From Glandiceps talaboti (lineage: Eukaryota > Hemichordata > Enteropneusta > Spengelidae): a DNA stretch of 64,000 nt. Of this stretch, positions 34,204 to 46,436 are shown piece after piece. The position numbers were made by a program, and so were the translations under genes. The stretch covers positions 6,138,494 through 6,202,493 of the forward strand of contig NC_135552.1 of NCBI RefSeq assembly GCF_964340395.1, read 5' to 3'. The first letter of the stretch is position 1. Each line of letters starts with the position of its first letter. The notes below the pieces were generated by a model. That model did not search any database. It was not told where the DNA came from and saw nothing but the letters and a program-made list of their open reading frames with translations.

Positions 34204-34260
34204 ATGGCGTTCGGTTTCTTAATTATATTAGCAGATATGGCAAAGGTGCCTATAGCAGAG
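34204..34260 (+). CDS. MBOAT copy 1 exon 1
   Basis: Encodes [19 protein letters not shown], ending in phase 0 at GTGAGT. An in-frame stop (34177-34179) fixes this as the first ATG. The VPIAE end corresponds to the GIPLDQ segment before the first membrane span of MBOAT1/2. The same exon is kept in copy 2. Confidence 0.85.
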
Positions 34261-37200
34261 GTGAGTGTAAAGGGTGTGCTAGGGTGTTACATCACGGAAC
34301 GTTATATTTCTGGCGAGCGACTTTGAGATGTATTTCTGCGCATGAAGTTTTGAAGAGTTTTAATAACAAACCCGGCACTGCACCGTCACAGAACAAGCCA
34401 CACAGATGTATCGTTTTCCAACATGAGTTTATTAACCCGTCCGTAGCTCCAGTTCATAGCGTAAATGGATATTAAGTAATCTTAAGAAAATTAGCTGTCT
34501 ACCTGAAACATTACTGAAAGGTCACAACACCACACTTTCATGAACAGTCTGGTGGGGACGAGAGTACTTAGTTAAAAATCCATTTACGCCTGTCTTTGGC
34601 CGTGATAGCGGTCAAACACAGTACACTTTTTATTAGCAGTCTAGCTTGTAGACGTGCAAACAATGTCTGACCTCGTTATTAAATACCCCCGGTCCCAGAT
34701 TATTAACATCTCCATCAAAGGTTCAGCCAGACATGTTGAATTTGGTTGATTTGCATGGGTTCAGAATTTACTCGGTAAAAGCCCTTTGAAAATTAAAACG
34801 AAGGAGTTTCGAATGTAACCTATGACGTCATGTACAAATAAGCCAAACAAAACATGTCGGTCTGAGCCTTGACGTGTGAATAACGCATTTCTAGCTAAAG
34901 CTTTTTAAGTCAAGCTTAAAAACAGATGAAGGTAGCACGCCCTTAATTCGTCTGCTTTAAGTTGATAATCGTTTTTCAAATTTAAAATTAAGCGCGTGGC
35001 GGTGTTATAGATTCTATGGAACATTTTGTTTAGAGCATCAGGTCATTGGACATGCGCATTCAATAATACACATTGTACTTGTGTATTCAATATGGCCAGC
35101 TAGTAAAGCGCCTAGATTTCAAAATCTAAGTTAGTACTACTCATTCGACTTGAATATATACAACGATATCAACGTGGCGGCTTACGCATGCACCTGGCCT
35201 TGCTTGAAACGTGCTGGAAATACATTGTCAAAGACATAAACTTAATTCACTCACATCGGAATGCTCGCCGGGATGCGTGTTAGGGACCGGTCAGTTTCTT
35301 CAGCCGGGGGGGGGGTTCTTAACTCGGGCCGACAAAAATCACTGATCCCCTCCCCCCATCTGTAAAACCAAAAACAGGCAGCCCCCCAACCTACCCATCA
35401 TATATAATATTCACATGACATGTATTTTCTTATCTTGACTCAGTGTGGGCTGCTTGACTGTCTTGCATCTACTATATACTTTATAAGATTCCGGGTTAGC
35501 ACTATCATAATTATACTTATTGATTACACAGGGTAAATATATTCCAAAAGGGGTTTAATAGCATCTTGACTGTGAAAGGTAGGGGGAAGCTTGATAAGGG
35601 AATAAATACATCTCTTATCGGGGGTCCTAGGTGGTCTCCCCCTAGAATAGAAACCCAAGTTTTTAACTCTGAAAAGTCAATTTTCAGACTATTCAGACCC
35701 TTTCAGACAAGAATTTCCAAGCTTTACAAGACAGCACCAACATGTAAAAAGCAACTACATAGGGTTAAAATACTTATGAAATATACTTTGATAGCATCTT
35801 GACATTAAGAGGTAGGGGGAAGAGCTTGAGACTGGGATGTGTACACCTCATGCTGGGTGTCCGAGGGGGTCTCCCTCTAGAAGCCCTGGGGGATGTTTAC
35901 TCTTAAATTTCACATCTTTAAAAGACAGTATCATCTCAAATTTCAATAGGAGGAAAATATTGAAGAAAAGATTAATACCATTATGACAGTAAAAAGGTTG
36001 TTGGTGCATCTGATTGATGGTTGAATGCATGGATGACCTGTGGGGGCTATAGGGAGTCCTTGGGTTTTCCCCCTGGCAGATCTGGAGGTTTTTGCTTCTA
36101 TTGAGGCAATGTTAGATTATGCATAGCCTTTGAGGTAATATTTCTAAGCTTCGAAAAGCTAACGTAAATGTACGTTTTAATGAGTTTCCCATTTCACATA
36201 AAAATGGGCCCGTAACATTGGTATAGGGGCATTCAGACAAGGCTATATGCCATTGTAGAAAAGGATTTTTTTCACAATCCAAAACACAATCACTCCCCCC
36301 ATCCACAATTTTCAAAACGTCGTGACCCCCTACTGTCAATTTCAAAAACAGGGTGACCCCCCCCTACAAATCTACCACTACCTCTCCCCCCGGCCGAAGA
36401 AACTGACCAGTCCCTTACCTAATTTGACAAGTTCCATCATTTCACAATTGAATTTTAGCTGGTTCATTTTAAGATGGTATATAGACTGGCACCAGTCCCT
36501 TTGGGGTTCTTTAGTCTCCATTCAAGTGTCTACCACAGTTACCACAGCTATCTCTTGAGACCTTGACAGGGTCAATTAGCAAAGTCAAGCCAATTCCTGC
36601 ATATCACGGACACATTGTAGTATTTAAATATTGTCAATTTAAAATCATGTTTACAAGTAAATATTGAAGAAAAGAACTATACACAAGATTTAGTTTCGGT
36701 GCTCATATCGCCTTTACTGAATGCCAGCCATATTTGTAGTAAAAACTCACTATATTACTACACAACTCAAAACGTGTTATGGCAATACATAGAGACGTCA
36801 TTCAAGTGGCTAACCAATTACATGCAAGTTTTCTTGTATACAGTGACCTTTGACTTATATCTTGACCTATAGCATAGACAAAACTATGCCATTGTTTGCT
36901 TATTGTAGACACTTTGTAGTAATTATGTGTGGCTAATTTCTTTTCATGTGTATATATATAGATAATGCAGTACCAGATAACCATACACATTCATTGCTTT
37001 TGGTGCTCATATCCCTTTTCACTCAATACAATGGGTGACAAATTTGTAGTGAAAAAGCACAATTTATCACATAACTAAAAAATATGTCATTGTCAGGTTT
37101 AAACTTTTTGTTGAGACATTGAATTTTGACCTTGACATGGATCTTCGGTATCAAATAACGAAATGCAGCAGTTTCCTGCATAATTACAGACACTTTGTAG

Positions 37201-40200
37201 TATTTTTTTGTTGCCACTATTTTTTGAAATCATGTCTCCATTCAGTCATATGGAAGTAATGTATTTGGACTTGCCTTCATTAAATCGCTAAAACAGAGAT
37301 TTCCCGAGATTAATTATCTCTATTTCTCTTACAGATGATATTTCCCTTCCTTCAATCCTGCTCACTCATACTAGCTATAATCTACAGACATGTACTGCAT
37401 CCAAAGAAAGTAAGCCCAACGACAAGACACATTGTAGCAACTGCCATAGGTTTAACAATAGGATTTAGTTGTTATTCATGGTAAGTATTTGGTCACACTC
37501 AAGATCTAATTCCCTGATTCACAGACCAGGAAAGCTTGTCACTACCAGTGTCTCTTTTGTAACTTGGAACTGTTCCCCATGTAATTTAAACCCATCTTCT
37601 TCAATAAGGTGTCAACGTAGAAACTGAAACTAGTATATATGAATCACATATACAAGTCTCGGGTACAACACCATAACATCCGCTCACCCAAAATACCACC
37701 ACATTTCGAATAAACGATAGTTTGACAAACTTAATATGCTGTTTACAGGTGATCCGAGTCATTCTATGGGTGACAAATTGCTTTCACCACTTTCTCAGAT
37801 TGCCACAATTGTCATGGATTGTGATACGACAGTCCCCACGGAAGAAGCAGAACTTGTTACAAACACAAAGGGAAAGTAAAGAAATAGATTGTATTAATAA
37901 CACTTGGCACACCATGTTTGAACTACAAAAATTGTATTAAGGTCATGGTTTAATAAGAACTGTTTATGGTCTCTTTATGTGTACATGGGATGTCTGCAGG
38001 GGAACTTGAATAGCCTAAACGTTTGTTAATATGAAATATCACGTAAACAGTCTTATCAAATGATGAAATGTAATACATCTCTCGCTATACTTCCAACATG
38101 CAGTGCCATGTGTTATTAACTTAATACATTTACAGCTTAAATGATGTCGGCTTGATGTTACACTCATGCAACATGACATATATTACATATCCTCATACAA
38201 CTTTATAATGCAAAAGAAATAATTACATCTATTAGGTACCATGCACAGTGGGGCTGTAGAAGTATTCACGTTGAAATGTCGATTATCAGTTAGAAAATAA
38301 ACAATTGCAGCCATTAAAACCATCTAGTTCATTTATAATGTTTGCATTTTAAGTCAGCTTTTACAAGAATAGCAATACTTTTCACAATCCCAGACCACTA
38401 TTGTGGTCTGAGTCACAGTTCAGTGTGATAGGGCAAGGGTTTTGTGTTGTGTTTGTTGTGTCTCTGTACATGTTATTGTTAGTCTAGAGTCGAAATATGT
38501 CTATCTTTGTATTAAATATGTAATGAGTGAACATTTTAGCTATTTATATATTATATGTATTGTCCCTGTTTGTAACAAGTTCAGCTTGTAAATGCTTGTC
38601 TGTCAATAGCTGCATTCATTGAAGGAGTAATTTCTGTTCGCACTATCTTGCAGGTCCATGCTTCACTTATTTCTCCAGTCAGCAATTGGATACTTTCTGA
38701 TGAAGTTCTTAAATCGGAAGTATATGGCCGTGGTTGTATTTTTCGTTTCAATGACCTACCTGTCTATAGAACATCTTCGTAAAACAATGAAGGATTCTTC
38801 GGAACTTCTCGACCATGAAACGTACGTACGTTGCCCGACCTATCAAAATATCACTGTCATCATTTCGAGCATCACCATAGATGTTACAGAAGATTTTTTT
38901 CTTATTAGCTTGTACATGCTGCTAGTAGTAAACGACGTAACAAGATATGTGAGACTGGCGACCAGGTGTCATGTTGCGGTAAACCCAATAAAGGCAACAC
39001 ACAAACATCCCTTACGCAGTGTCTGCGCTCTAGGTTGTTACATTTGTGTTTGTTTTTGTTATCAGTAACAAAATACAGAGCAGAACCCCAGTAAGGCCTA
39101 AAAATGATTGTTTGGTTCCGGTTACCTGACCTAGCTTTACACTGCCGACCCTAAACTTTTTTTACGTATTCGAAAACAAGATAATAACTTCGCAAATATT
39201 GTGAAGTCTCACGAGAAAAAAGTGGAGGCGAAAACTGACATCAACTTACAGAGACAAAATAAAACTTTCCTTCCAATCTGTAATAGCTGTACATCTGATC
39301 GGAAGAAATAAACAACACAGAGACCTTTTGAAAACAATGGAAAACCTTAACTACACACTCACTGACACACACAGAAAAAACATATAATAAAATAAAATAA
39401 AAAATCTATCTACGCCACCTATTCTAAAATTGAGCGTAATCGGAACCTCACAATTTTTTTATTAAGCCTAAGGGGTGTCTGTGTGTTATCTTTATTGTGA
39501 CCATCTCAACATGAAAGCTTGTGATCAGTCTCACTTCATCTTGATACATCGTTTAGTAGCATTTGCGAGGTAAGACGACATCCCTATATATATCAAAGTG
39601 GGGTACCCAGACAGTACTACTTAAACATGTATATACGTTAATATTTCATACGGTAAACGCCAGGTTTCAAATATCTTGCCTACAGCACCCTCGTTAGGAA
39701 CAGCCATCTCGATAATGTTAACATTTGAACAATTATAAATCGTTATAGCAACAGAAAAAGCATAATATGAAAAAAGTTAATGCATTATCTGTAGAGCGGT
39801 GAGCTGCTTGAGAGTCGAACATGTTAGTAACGTTATAAAATTCAAATCACAATGTTATCACAATTATTATATTACCGCATTAAACTTCTGTATGTATGTT
39901 GTTTGATTATGTGGATCAAAATTGAATTTTATTTTCATGATTTATCTAGACCTATGATGATAATGACGATGAAGATAACAAGCGTTGCATTTGGATTACA
40001 AGACGGTGGGTAATGTCATTTGCATAATAATATATAGTATTCTTAGCATACTAACAGTGTCATTTACATACTAATACTATCACTTGCATCCTAATAGTGT
40101 CTATTATATATAGTAATGGTGTAATTTACATATCAATATAGTTCATTTTACATAATAATAGTGTTCTTAGGATACTGTCATTTGCACACTGATACTGTTC

Positions 40201-41519
40201 TTGGGGTACTAACCGTGTCATTTAGATACTAATACTGTTCTTGACATACTAACAGTATCATTTACATATACTAATACTGTTGTTAGCATACGAACAGTGT
40301 CATTTACATACTAATACTGTTCTTAACATAGTAACAGTGTCATTTACAAGCTAATACTGTTCTTAGCATACTAACAGTTTTATTTACGTACTAATACTGT
40401 TTTTAACATACTAACAGTGTCATTTACATACTAACACTGTTCTTAGCATACTAACAGTGTCATTTACTTACTACTCCTGTTCTTAACATAATAACAGTAT
40501 CATTTACATACTAACACTGTTCTTAACATAGTAACAGTGCCATTTACATACTAATACTGTTCTTAACATACTAACAGTGTTATTTACATATTAGTACTGT
40601 TCTTAACATAATAACAGTGTTATTTACATACTAATACTGTTCTTAGCATAGCAACAGTGTCATTTACATACTAATACTGTTCTTAGCATACTAACAGTGC
40701 CATTTACATACTAATACTGTTCTTAACATACTAACAGTGTCATTAACATACTGATACTGTTCTTAACATAGCAACAGTGTCATTTACATACTAATACTGT
40801 TCTTAACATACTAACAGTGTCATGTACATACTAATACTGTTCTCAACATACTAACAGTGTCATTTACATACTAATACTGTGCTTAGCATACTAACAGTGT
40901 CATGTACATACTAATACTGTTCTCAACATACTAACAGTTCCATTTACATACTCATACAGTTCTTAGCATACCAGCAGCATAATTTACATACTAATACTCT
41001 TATGTATATACTAATACTGGTCTTAGCATACCAACAATGTAATTTACATACTAATAGTGTTAAGTATATGATAGTAGCGTTATATTTACATACTAATACT
41101 ATTCTTAGCATAATAATAGTGTTATTTACATACCAATACCAACTGTATAATTTACACACTAATACAAACATTACCATTTGCACACTGTCACTTGCAGCCT
41201 TATAGTGTCATTTACATACTAACAGTATTATTTGCATACTAACAATATCATTGGCGTTTCTTTTGATACTTTTATTTGCATACCAATAGTGTCCATATCC
41301 AAACAAAACTAGTGTCATTGTGTCATTTGACTTCACTACCAGTTTTCAACACATTGCATTTAATCTTGTTTTTTAACCTTTTTGTCCACTGACAGGATCA
41401 TCAACAGATAGTTCAAATCAACACCCAAAACAAAGGCTGGTTGTAATAAGGTAGGTGACGCACATACAGACATACATACATACATACATACATACATACA
41501 TACATACATACATACATAC

Positions 41520-41590
<71 letters not shown>

Positions 41591-42658
41591 CACAAACAGA
41601 CACACACACTTGTACATACATACATACATACATACATACATACATACATGTACATACATACATACATACATACATACATACATACATACATACATACATA
41701 CATACATACATACATACATGCATACATGCGTACATGCATGCATGCATGCATGCATGCATACATACATACATACATACATACATACATACATACATACATA
41801 CATACATACATACTCAACGATATACCCAACGACGCAATCATGTGCATGTGCATTTGACGTATGGGCATCTGTGTATATGTATTACTATATTGCTCAATAC
41901 AGCTTATCATCCCCATGACTAAATACAACTCCAAGAAGTACTCTCTGAAAGTTCATATTAATATACTTAAGCACCCCTTACAATTTAACCATGCGCATAC
42001 TGAGCACTATTAATCACTCAATCCGTATATAGCGTATTTGTGATTAGAAGACAAGTCACCTGTTTTAGTTTATTGATAATATATACTGCAATTGCTGCTA
42101 CACGTAAATGCGTATACATGTATTCTGATTACTGTGCATTGCAACCCCTTTCTTACAGACGGTTTCCCTCGATCATTGAGTACTTCAGCTACATCTTCCA
42201 CTTCCAAACTTTCATAGTCGGGCCATTTTGTTTCTATACTGACTACATTGATTTCATAGAAGGGAAACATCTTATACCATACAAAATCAAAACTAAAGAT
42301 GGCAAAGAAGCTGTTATCAGCAAGGAACCGTCTGTGATGGTAAGTTTGTTATAGTGTTGATGTCTAGCTTATCTGGACACTTGTATGTACATGTATCATA
42401 TACAGTCTTTGTATGTACGCCTTGTGAATGACGTCGTCCGTCGACTACGTGCACCGAGTATATGATATCCGACCTTGCATGCATAAAGAGCGCATTTAAA
42501 CTGGTCTGGTGATCGCCCTTGGTGGTATCAGTGTGTTACGTAATCAGTGGTTACAATCAATTTCCGACCCTAGATTAAGCCAATGAACATATTAATCATT
42601 TGTCCATGCAAAAGGTTCAGTAGTGTTATAGGCATGGCAAAGTGTAGGTCTGTCTGTC

Positions 42659-42736
<78 letters not shown>

Positions 42737-44828
42737 CAACAAGTCAAAAACCGCCGGACCGATTGCCATGATATTTGGTGGGTGTATTACATTGGGTGTC
42801 TAATTGGGAAATTGTTCAAATTGAAATGATTACCACAGGTGTGTGATTTGGGTAAACAAAATGTTATTTTGGTCAAATAATTTAAACTCAAAAACTACTG
42901 GGCAGATTGGTCTGAAGTTTGGTGGGTGCATTCTTAAGGGTGTTTAGATTAAGAATTGTTGACGACATGATGATCCCATTAGTGATATGCAAATTAGGGC
43001 TACAATGTGTCTTTTTGGTGAACAATCTTTAATTCCAAACCTACTGAGCAGATTGGGCTGAAATTTAATGGGAATGCATCTGGAGGTGTATATATGAAGA
43101 AATATTAAGCATATTATATGATCTTATCAGTGATACGCAAATTAGGTGTAAAAATGTGAATTTTGGTCAAAAAATTGTATCTCAAAAAGTAATTGGTCAA
43201 TGAGACTGAAACTTGGTAAGATATTTCTGGAAGTGTTATTCTGCAGTTTTTTATTACATAACAACATCATCTAATTGGCAAGTGTGTAAACATTAAAAAA
43301 TGTATGCAAATATTCCTAGCAACCATGACCATGCCCATATCAACAGTCAAACGGTGATGTATTTCACTAAGATAACAGCAGGGATTCATAGACAAGTGAA
43401 CCAACATTCAACAAGTGTATGCAAATATGCCTAGCAACAAGACCACGCCCATGGCCAAAATATGTATGTAAATGTGCCTAGCAACAAGACCACGCCCATA
43501 GCAACAGCCAAATGATCACCTATATTTCAAAGATAACAACAGAGATTAATAGACAAAAAAGTAAACATTCAAAAAACGTATGCAAATTTGCCCAGCAACA
43601 AGATCACGTCCATAGCAACAGCTAAATGGTAACATACATTGCAAAGATAATAACAGGGATTAATAGACAAATGAATAAACATTCAAAAAATGTACGCAAA
43701 TGTGCCTAGCGACAAGACCACGCCCATAGCAACAGCAAAATGATCAGGTATATTGCAAAGATAACAACAGAGATTAATAGACAAATGAATAAACATTCAA
43801 AAAAGGTATGTAAATGTGCAAAGCAACAAGACCACGTACGCCCATAGCAACATCCAAATTAGCACGTATATTGCAAAGATAACAACAGAGATTAATAGAC
43901 AAATGAACAGACATTCAAAAAGTGTATGTAAATATGCCTAGCATGAAGACCACGCCCATAAAAACAGCCAAATGATCGCGTATATTGCAAAGATGACAAC
44001 AGAGATTAAAACACAAATGAATAAACATTCAAAAAATGTATGCTAATGTGCCTAGCAACAATACCACGCCCATAGCAACAGCTAAATGATCACGTATATT
44101 GCAAAGAAAACAACAAGGATTAATAGATAAGTGAACAAACTTTCAGAAAATGTGTGCAAATATGTCTAGCAACATGACCACACCCATAGCAACAACCAAA
44201 TGATCGTATATATGGCAAAGATAACAACAGGCTGGATAAGCAACTGGATAATCATTCAGCAAATGAACACTTATACCTAGCATGGATCAGCATGTGGGTA
44301 AACCTTTTTTTAAAAACTATACAGTTGTGCTACAACGCCATTGGCGCTAATTTAACAAAATCGTATTTCAGAGATAAACCAGGCCTTTAAGACTATGACA
44401 GTAGTGTTCATCTACTTAACTTATAATTGTCTTCATTTACTTCTTTTACACCTCACCAAACTCTCACGGAAGTATTGTGGCCGACGAGTATCTTATTTTG
44501 GGGTGGAAGTAATTTTAAAAATCTCAAGCAAAATATAATAATAAAATTCTGGCCTACCTACCTTATTTTCTGATTTCATGTTATCAGAAGCAAACACACT
44601 ATTTTCATTTTGCCTCATAAATGTTCTCAATCACCAAAGTTTGAAGTTAAAGGATGGGATGCATGTCCAGTGGTTATTGTTTTCTACACAATTTTTTTCA
44701 AAAAGACAATATTGTAATGATATCAAGGGGAGCCCAGGCTTTGTTAAGATGTTTACCAAAAGAAACACACACACACACACACAAATAAAGGAACGAACAA
44801 ACAAATAAACAAACAAACAAACAATACA

Positions 44829-44875
<47 letters not shown>

Positions 44876-45303
44876 CAAAAACAAACAAACAAACAAACAA
44901 ACACACAAACAAACAAACAAACAAAGTACAGAAATTAAACACTGACAAAGATGAAAAAATGTTTTACATCGAAATACAATATATTTTCCTTTATGTAAAA
45001 TGGTTACTTTTTCCATGTGTGACAAATTAAAGTGACCACTTCACATACAGGAAAATATATTGTAATTGTCGTTGCATAGAAACAGTTTTTGGCCTCTAGA
45101 AACTATTTAAATGCGACAAACTATCAAATGTAATCATTGTTTCTACAGCAATTCAAACTTGGGTTAAACTTTTCCCTCGGTGGAGCTTCGATAGTATCAT
45201 TTAATTTCCTTGTGAAACTACATATCGAAAGTTGTTAATTGTGCTTTGTGCATAAATTAACTTGCAAATATTTCATTTACCCATACATAATTCTGTTGTT
45301 GTT

Positions 45304-45366
<63 letters not shown>

Positions 45367-45643
45367 TTCATTTATTCATTTGTAACACGCTTCGTTGGCT
45401 CATTGTGGTCTATTGGCAATTAACTTTGTAACAATCTTGACTCGTATCCATTATCGCATAATACGTATTTTTCAGGAAGCTGTCTTATCGAAAATGATGC
45501 TTTGTATTGTAACAGCGACAGTTGTCGGTGTACTTGGATCTTCATATACTATCAAAGGCGTTCTTAGTAAGTGTTCATTCACATGTATAAAATTTGAATA
45601 ATGGGACACATGGTTAGAAGAACTGAACTACACACACGTACAC

Positions 45644-45742
<99 letters not shown>

Positions 45743-45967
45743 TAATTCAGTGTAGGAGGTAAGTCATAAACTGAAGGAAAAGCGCTCAATACTGCGAAGT
45801 AGAGCTGTATTTACACAAAATACACAAGTTATGGTACGGAGCCGTTACTCAGAGTTTCACGCTTGAATGCGATCTTCGGACGAAGATCGCATTCAAGCGT
45901 TAAACTCTGAGTAACGGCTCCGTACCATAACTTGTGTATTTTGTGTGTGTGTATATATATATATATA

Positions 45968-46002
<35 letters not shown>

Positions 46003-46037
46003 CTTGTGTATTTTGTATATACATAACTTGTGTATTT

Positions 46038-46130
<93 letters not shown>

Positions 46131-46357
46131 ATAAAACTTGCGTCACAATAACTGTGGAGAACAGTGTTCAATTCAATATTTGTTGCGGAACATTAAAGAC
46201 TAAATCCTAGGAATTCGAAGTCACAAGTTGCAACTCGAAGTTTGATGCTTTAGCGATCTTCATACAACTGAATATATGTGTTTATTGGGGTGTGACTTAG
46301 GTATATTCTAATCCATGTGTTCATGGCATGTATTAGGTTACACTTGTATGCAAATGT

Positions 46358-46436
<79 letters not shown>

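Noticed and set aside
34131-34475. 114-codon plus-strand frame overlapping MBOAT exon 1
   Set aside because: It is out of frame with the conserved exon and is not maintained in copy 2.
38822-39068. Extension of MBOAT exon 3 past 38821
   Set aside because: The GTACGT donor at 38822 and the in-phase exon at 39950 match the MBOAT family and copy 2; the extension diverges between copies.
41360-41934. Long open frames on both strands (MYVC and YIHT repeats, up to 173 codons)
   Set aside because: They come entirely from CATA/TATG tetranucleotide arrays, which are open in several frames. No conserved protein segment is present.
43290-44260. CRISPR-like array
   Set aside because: Units are about 115 bp with no repeat/spacer alternation, and the DNA is eukaryotic.
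44631-45025. Minus-strand LFVCLF/YLFI frames resembling hydrophobic proteins
   Set aside because: Generated by AAAC/AAAT microsatellite units.
45829-46210. YIYIYI-rich open frames around the AT arrays
   Set aside because: Artefact of alternating TA dinucleotides; same at 28052-28237.
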